The notes below the pieces were generated by a model. It searched no databases and was not told where the DNA came from. It was given only the letters and a program-made list of their open reading frames with translations. A DNA stretch of 64,000 bases. Origin: an uncultured Propionibacteriaceae bacterium (lineage in GTDB: Bacteria; Actinomycetota; Actinomycetes; Propionibacteriales; Propionibacteriaceae). This document shows positions 60,066 through 64,000 of this stretch, one piece after another. How positions within the stretch are numbered: the first letter of the stretch is position 1; every line of letters begins with the position of its first letter. The DNA lies in contig CAMDZW010000006.1 in NCBI GenBank assembly GCA_945911015.1, forward strand, positions 62,001 to 126,000, read 5' to 3'. Made by a program: the position numbers and the translations under genes.

Positions 60066-61643
60066 TCAGGGGCGGCTGAGGGCGTCGGCTGCACCGATGC
60101 CGCCGACCGAGGTGGTGAGTCCGTCGACATCAGTGCGATCACCGGCCACTTCGGTCAGGCCGGATGTGGCCGGGATCTGCACCGGGTAGACCCCATCGAA
60201 ACAGGCAGCGCACAGGTCAGCCGCAGGCAGTTCGGTGGCCTCGATCAAACCGTCCAGGGCAACATAGCCCAGCGAATCGGCGCCGATCGAGCGGCAGATC
60301 TCCTCGACGGCGAGCCCGTTGGCGACCAGCTCGACGCGGGTCGCGAAGTCGATGCCGTAGAAACAGGGCCATTTGACCGGCGGCGACGAGATCCGTACGT
60401 GCACCTCGGCCGCACCGGCCTCGCGCAACATCCGCACCAGGGCACGCTGGGTGTTGCCCCGCACGATGGAGTCGTCGACCACCACCAGCTTCTTGCCCTG
60501 GATGACATCGGGCAGCGGGTTCAGCTTGAGCCGGATGCCGAGCTGACGGATGGTCTGGCTGGGCTGGATGAACGTACGACCGACATAACCGTTCTTGACC
60601 AGGCCGACACCGTAGGTGATGCCTGATTCCTCCGCGTACCCGATGGCGCTGGGCGTCCCGGACTCGGGCACCGGGATGACCAGATCGGCCTCGACCGGAT
60701 GTTCCCGGGCCAGGCGACGGCCGATCTCCATCCGTACCGAATGGACGCGACGGTCGCGGATGGTGGTGTCGGGACGGGCCAAGTAGACGTACTCGAACAG
60801 GCAGCCCTTGGGCTCGGCCTTGGCGAACCGGACCGATTGGATGCCGTCGGCGTTGATCGCGATGAGCTCACCGGGCTCGACCTCACGGACGAAGGAGGCA
60901 CCCACGATGTCGAGGGCCGCGGTCTCACTGGCCACGACCCAGCCACGTTCGAGCCGCCCCAGCACCAGCGGACGGATGCCCTGGGGGTCACGGGCCGCGT
61001 ACACCGTGTTCTCATCCATGTAGACCAGGCAGAAGGCGCCCTTGAGCCGGGGCAGCACCTCCACCGAGGCCTCCCACAGCGAACGGTCGGTGTAGGTGGC
61101 CATCAGCGCGGTCACCAGCGAGGTGTCGTTGGTGGAGTCCTTCAGCGAGGCATGCAGATCGGGGAACTGAGCGTGGTCCTGGGGGTTCGCGCCGGTCAGC
61201 TGGGTCTCGGTCTCTCGCTCGGCGAGCCAGTCGGCGAGTTCCTCGGTGTTGGTCAGGTTGCCGTTGTGCCCCAGGGCAAGACCGCCCTCGGCAGTGGGCC
61301 GGAAGGTCGGTTGGGCGTTGGCCCAGACGCTGGCACCAGTGGTCGAGTAGCGGGTGTGACCGATCGCGAGGTGGCCCTTGAGCGAGCCGAGGGTCGCTTC
61401 GTCGAAGACCTGGGAGACCAGACCCATGTCCTTGAAGACCATGATCCGCGAGCCGTTCGACACCGCCACCCCGGCCGACTCCTGGCCCCGGTGCTGCAGC
61501 GCGTACAGCCCGTAGTAGGTCATCTTGGCGACCTCTTCACCCGGCGCCCACAGACCGAAGACCCCGCAGGCGTCACGGGGACCCTTTTCGAGTTCGTCGG
61601 AGTCGGTCAACACGGTGTCGGGGAGTTCATCCGAGCTTGGCAC
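60066..61643 (-). CDS. purF: Amidophosphoribosyltransferase
   Basis: A 525-residue enzyme that commits PRPP to purine synthesis. A 25-residue propeptide precedes the catalytic Cys26 (ACGVFGLWAPG), the form processed to free the N-terminal cysteine. The glutaminase domain has LYALQHRGQESAG and GHTRYSTTG. The PRPP loop is VVVDDSIVRGNTQ. The C-terminal CAACFDGVYP is also present. The GTG start at 61643 has no ribosome binding site but a TAGTCT box 6 nt upstream, indicating a leaderless transcript. It is divergent from the CPBP protease gene. Confidence 0.97.
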   Translation of the reverse strand: MPSSDELPDTVLTDSDELEKGPRDACGVFGLWAPGEEVAKMTYYGLYALQHRGQESAGVAVSNGSRIMVFKDMGLVSQVFDEATLGSLKGHLAIGHTRYSTTGASVWANAQPTFRPTAEGGLALGHNGNLTNTEELADWLAERETETQLTGANPQDHAQFPDLHASLKDSTNDTSLVTALMATYTDRSLWEASVEVLPRLKGAFCLVYMDENTVYAARDPQGIRPLVLGRLERGWVVASETAALDIVGASFVREVEPGELIAINADGIQSVRFAKAEPKGCLFEYVYLARPDTTIRDRRVHSVRMEIGRRLAREHPVEADLVIPVPESGTPSAIGYAEESGITYGVGLVKNGYVGRTFIQPSQTIRQLGIRLKLNPLPDVIQGKKLVVVDDSIVRGNTQRALVRMLREAGAAEVHVRISSPPVKWPCFYGIDFATRVELVANGLAVEEICRSIGADSLGYVALDGLIEATELPAADLCAACFDGVYPVQIPATSGLTEVAGDRTDVDGLTTSVGGIGAADALSRP

Positions 61644-61649
61644 CGCACC

Positions 61650-61655
61650 AGACTA
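61650..61655 (-). promoter_or_regulatory. -10 box TAGTCT of leaderless purF
   Basis: On the minus strand TAGTCT stands 6 nt before the GTG of purF, with no Shine-Dalgarno sequence. Confidence 0.5.
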
Positions 61656-61712
61656 CCGCGCCGGACCCGAGACAATCGCCTGGATGTGCTGCATGGGGTC
61701 AGTGGGCGGCGA

Positions 61713-61718
61713 TAGCGT
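61713..61718 (+). promoter_or_regulatory. -10 box TAGCGT of the CPBP gene
   Basis: TAGCGT lies 7 nt before the GTG at 61726, matching the leaderless pattern seen elsewhere in the window. It decides between that start and the ATG at 61684. Confidence 0.45.
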
Positions 61719-61725
61719 ACGTTTC

Positions 61726-62685
61726 GTGGACGACTTCAGGATCCGTACGGTGGCTGCCGCCCCCGACGGGCGGACCCGCTTCTGGCCACGATGGGCGCCG
61801 CTGGCTGTGTGGGTGGTGACCTGCGCTGTGCTGTCAGCGGCGCTGGTCCACCTGTCGCCCGTGGTCTACCGCGGTGCGCGGACCGAGCTGGTCCAGCTGT
61901 TCCGGGCGGCGCCGATGTTGGCCGTGTTCGTGGTGTGGGTGGTGTTCAACGACGCCAACCGGCGGCCGTTGCTGCTGCTGGGCCGGCGCCCGAACTGGCG
62001 GTCACTGCTGTTTGTCTGGCTCGGTGTGCTGGTCGGCGGTGTGATCGTGGTGGTGAGTCTCGCCGCGCGAGACACCTATCTCCACACGCGCACCGCCCTG
62101 CCCGAAATCGGTGCTCCCCTGCTCCTCGCCATCGGGGCGGCCATTGCCGTCGCGGTGTGCGAGGAGGTCGCCTGGCGCGGCTGGTTGCAGCCGGAACTGG
62201 AACAATACTGGGGTCCGTTGACCGCCGCCGTGGCCGTCGGTTTCGTCTGGGGACTGTGGTACGCACTGATCCGCCGCCCCACGCTCAGTCACGCCTTGGC
62301 CTTCGCCCTGCTGGCGATCGCGTTGAGCATCGCCATCCGAGCGCTGCTCAAGGCCGTGCCGGGCCAGAACGTGGCCATTGGCGTCGCGGTCCATGCCGCG
62401 ATCAACTTCGGCATGTTCGTGGCACTGCCGGGCCGGGGCGAGGAGCCGGCCACGGCCTGGGCCATGGTCTGCGCCGCTTGGCTCGTGGCGATCGCCCTGT
62501 GGCTGTCGAGCTGGTTCCGCCCGACGCTGCCCGGCCAGGCGCTGCCGGAGCAGACCCTGCCCGGTGAGGCACCGGTCGAGCTGGTCGACGACGAGCTCGG
62601 CGATGACGAGGAGTACGAAGAGGTCGAGATGGTGTGGGACACCGAGCGCGGCGACTGGGTGCCGGCCGACGAGAACATCAGCTGA
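61726..62685 (+). CDS. CPBP family intramembrane metalloprotease
   Basis: A 319-residue protein (GTG at 61726; ATGs at 61684 and 61693 are alternatives) with about seven membrane helices. The CPBP/Abi motif 1 is CEEVAWRGWLQPEL (EExxxRxxL), and the later catalytic His appears in GVAVHAAINFG (HxxxN). The family includes prenyl-protein proteases and bacteriocin self-immunity proteins. The C-terminal 50 residues are unusually acidic (DDELGDDEEYEEVEM) and probably cytoplasmic. It converges with the DUF1992 gene, their ends overlapping by 8 bp. Confidence 0.85.
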   Translation: MDDFRIRTVAAAPDGRTRFWPRWAPLAVWVVTCAVLSAALVHLSPVVYRGARTELVQLFRAAPMLAVFVVWVVFNDANRRPLLLLGRRPNWRSLLFVWLGVLVGGVIVVVSLAARDTYLHTRTALPEIGAPLLLAIGAAIAVAVCEEVAWRGWLQPELEQYWGPLTAAVAVGFVWGLWYALIRRPTLSHALAFALLAIALSIAIRALLKAVPGQNVAIGVAVHAAINFGMFVALPGRGEEPATAWAMVCAAWLVAIALWLSSWFRPTLPGQALPEQTLPGEAPVELVDDELGDDEEYEEVEMVWDTERGDWVPADENIS

Positions 62686-63079
62686 TCCCGTACCGCTGCT
62701 TCCACTCGGTGATCACCTGGTCCACGTCGAGGACATTGACATGCACCACCGGTCCGTCGAGACGACGCCGATGGGAGTCACGGATCCGGTCGTTGAGGGC
62801 TTCGACGATCTCGCGGGCATGGTCCTCACGCCGCACGTCGGACAGGGTGTCGAGAATCTCGGCAGCATCCTTGCGCAGCTGAAGTGAGCCGGGCAGCGGC
62901 ATCGAGACCTTCTCACGCTCTAGGAAGGACTTCAGCCAAGCATTGTCGTCGCGGCGTGCTCCCAGTCCCGGGATCGGTTTGCCCTGACCGGGCAAGTTGT
63001 CGAACTCGCCACGCTCAGTTGCCTCACGGATCATCCGATCGACCGCTGACTCACGTCGTGGAGGTTGAGGAGGGTTCAT
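62678..63079 (-). CDS. DUF1992 (DnaJ-C28-like) protein
   Basis: A 133-residue soluble protein with the family core DRMIREATERGEFDNLPGQG-KPIPGL and a helical C-terminus. It resembles the conserved domain of DNAJC28, but no J domain is present. The function is unknown. A TAGGCT box lies 8 nt before the ATG, suggesting a leaderless transcript. Confidence 0.9.
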   Translation of the reverse strand: MNPPQPPRRESAVDRMIREATERGEFDNLPGQGKPIPGLGARRDDNAWLKSFLEREKVSMPLPGSLQLRKDAAEILDTLSDVRREDHAREIVEALNDRIRDSHRRRLDGPVVHVNVLDVDQVITEWKQRYGIS

Positions 63080-63232
63080 GCCGTCCCAGCCTAGAACCTT
63101 CCGGCCATCAGGGCCATGAAAAGAGCTGACCGAACCCTCTCACGAACCGGATCAGCATCATCCAAAAGGTTGACCTGCAATTCGCCATTGTTCGCGATGT
63201 CGTGAGGCGCGTCGGCTGGTGGAGTTGATGGC

Positions 63233-64000
63233 ATGACAGTTCCTCGCCTCAGCTCCTTCATGTCTGACCGGTTGACCTCACGCCGCGGGGCGTGGATCTC
63301 GCTCGGTCTTGCCCTGCTGGTCATGGTCACCCTGTTCGGTGTGTTCGGGTCCGCACAGGCGCCGGCCACCAATGACCAGGCGCCAGCAGGTTCGGAGTCG
63401 GCTCGGGCCAGCGAACTCATGGCCAGGTTCCCGCATGCGGATCGCCAGTCCGTCCTCGTGGTCGCGTCCCGAGATGACGGCGCGGCCCTCACCTCGAGTC
63501 AGATCGACGACCTCAAGGGTCTCCTGCCGGTGCTCGATGCCCACGCCGACGCCGATTCGTCCGGGCCGATGGTCAGCGACGACCAAAGGGCCGCGGTCCT
63601 GGTCACGCCGATCCAGGTCGGTGAGTCCAACACCGACACTGCTGCGGTGATCAAGGCACTGCGCCAAGATCTTGCCGACCATGTCCCGACGGAGATGACC
63701 CTGCAGGTGACCGGTGGGCCGGCATTCGGCGCGGACGTCGCGGCTGCCTTCGAGGGGGCTGACTTCACGCTGCTACTGGTGACGGTCCTGATCGTCGCGG
63801 TCCTGCTGATCCTCACCTACCGGTCCCCGGTGCTGTGGCTGATCCCGCTGAGCGCGGTCGGGCTCGCGGACGGGCTCGCGGGCCGCCTCACCGCCGCGGC
63901 CGGGGCAGCCTGGGACCTGCAGTTCGATGCCGGCATCATCAGCGTGCTCGTGTTCGGTGCGGGCACCAACTATGCGCTGTTGTTGATCTCTCGGTACCGC
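63233..64000 (+). CDS. MMPL family (RND-type) transporter, 5' part
   Basis: The frame continues past the right edge; 256 residues are visible. The ATG at 63233 has GGAG about 7 nt upstream. One membrane helix near the start (WISLGLALLVMVTLFGVFGS) is followed by a large extracytoplasmic domain to about residue 170. Further helices come next (LLLVTVLIVAVLLILTYRSP) and a characteristic DAGIISVLVFGAGTNYALLL with YALLLISRYR, the helix 4 signature of MMPL/SecD-like RND proteins. In Actinobacteria these carriers export lipids or drugs. Confidence 0.88.
   Translation, partial: MTVPRLSSFMSDRLTSRRGAWISLGLALLVMVTLFGVFGSAQAPATNDQAPAGSESARASELMARFPHADRQSVLVVASRDDGAALTSSQIDDLKGLLPVLDAHADADSSGPMVSDDQRAAVLVTPIQVGESNTDTAAVIKALRQDLADHVPTEMTLQVTGGPAFGADVAAAFEGADFTLLLVTVLIVAVLLILTYRSPVLWLIPLSAVGLADGLAGRLTAAAGAAWDLQFDAGIISVLVFGAGTNYALLLISRYR

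Overview
High-GC (about 65%) actinobacterial chromosome, probably a member of the Propionibacteriales. This is an inference from the purF-purM-DUF3073 block, a menaquinone gene, Tat-exported proteins, several leaderless genes with a TANNNT box 6-8 nt before the start codon, and frequent CGTACG. No phage, insertion sequence, CRISPR or rRNA was found. All family calls were made by eye from motifs.

Layout. 1-8.7 kb: the end of menA, a small PLDc_N membrane protein, a frameshifted aminoglycoside phosphotransferase, a Tat-exported beta-propeller protein, a flotillin/NfeD pair, an MFS carrier and an exported protein of unknown function. 8.7-27.0 kb: an eight-gene minus-strand operon (18.2 kb) encoding a small membrane protein, an exported vWA protein, a tubulin-like GTPase, an 893-aa membrane protein, a beta-sandwich protein, a GAP1-like protein, a cytoplasmic vWA protein and a zinc-ribbon/GTPase protein. 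27.0-34.7 kb: rhomboid protease, penicillin-binding protein divergent from a PadR regulator across a perfect palindrome, PIG-L deacetylase, luciferase-like oxidoreductase, tRNA-Lys, and a MarR/MFS efflux pair. 35.0-39.2 kb: two-component system plus a FtsX-type ABC transporter. 39.3-43.6 kb: nucleobase permease, a TetR-controlled divergent pair, a membrane-anchored protein resembling the GroEL apical domain, two DUF202 proteins and a small zincin. 43.7-49.1 kb: SH3/peptidase exported protein with a long leader, tRNA-Glu, a disrupted nitrilase, fatty acid desaturase, tRNA-Asp, tRNA-Phe and an unknown protein. 49.5-55.9 kb: a LacI-regulated locus with two convergent operons, each carrying a paralogous pyruvyltransferase-like gene. 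56-64 kb: type II NADH dehydrogenase, DUF4870, DUF3073, purM, purF, CPBP protease, DUF1992 and the start of an MMPL transporter.

How the genes may work together. The operon at 8.7-27.0 kb joins two NTPase types (a P-loop GTPase and a tubulin-like protein), a presumed GTPase-associated protein and two vWA adhesion modules, one outside the membrane and one inside. That suggests a membrane-spanning, nucleotide-switched assembly, possibly a defence or self/non-self sensing system. The LacI locus appears to be a carbohydrate response: nearly the same operator lies upstream of both operons, which encode a TIM-barrel glycosidase-like protein, an exported binding protein and two pyruvyltransferase-fold enzymes. 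Both interpretations are inferences from gene content.
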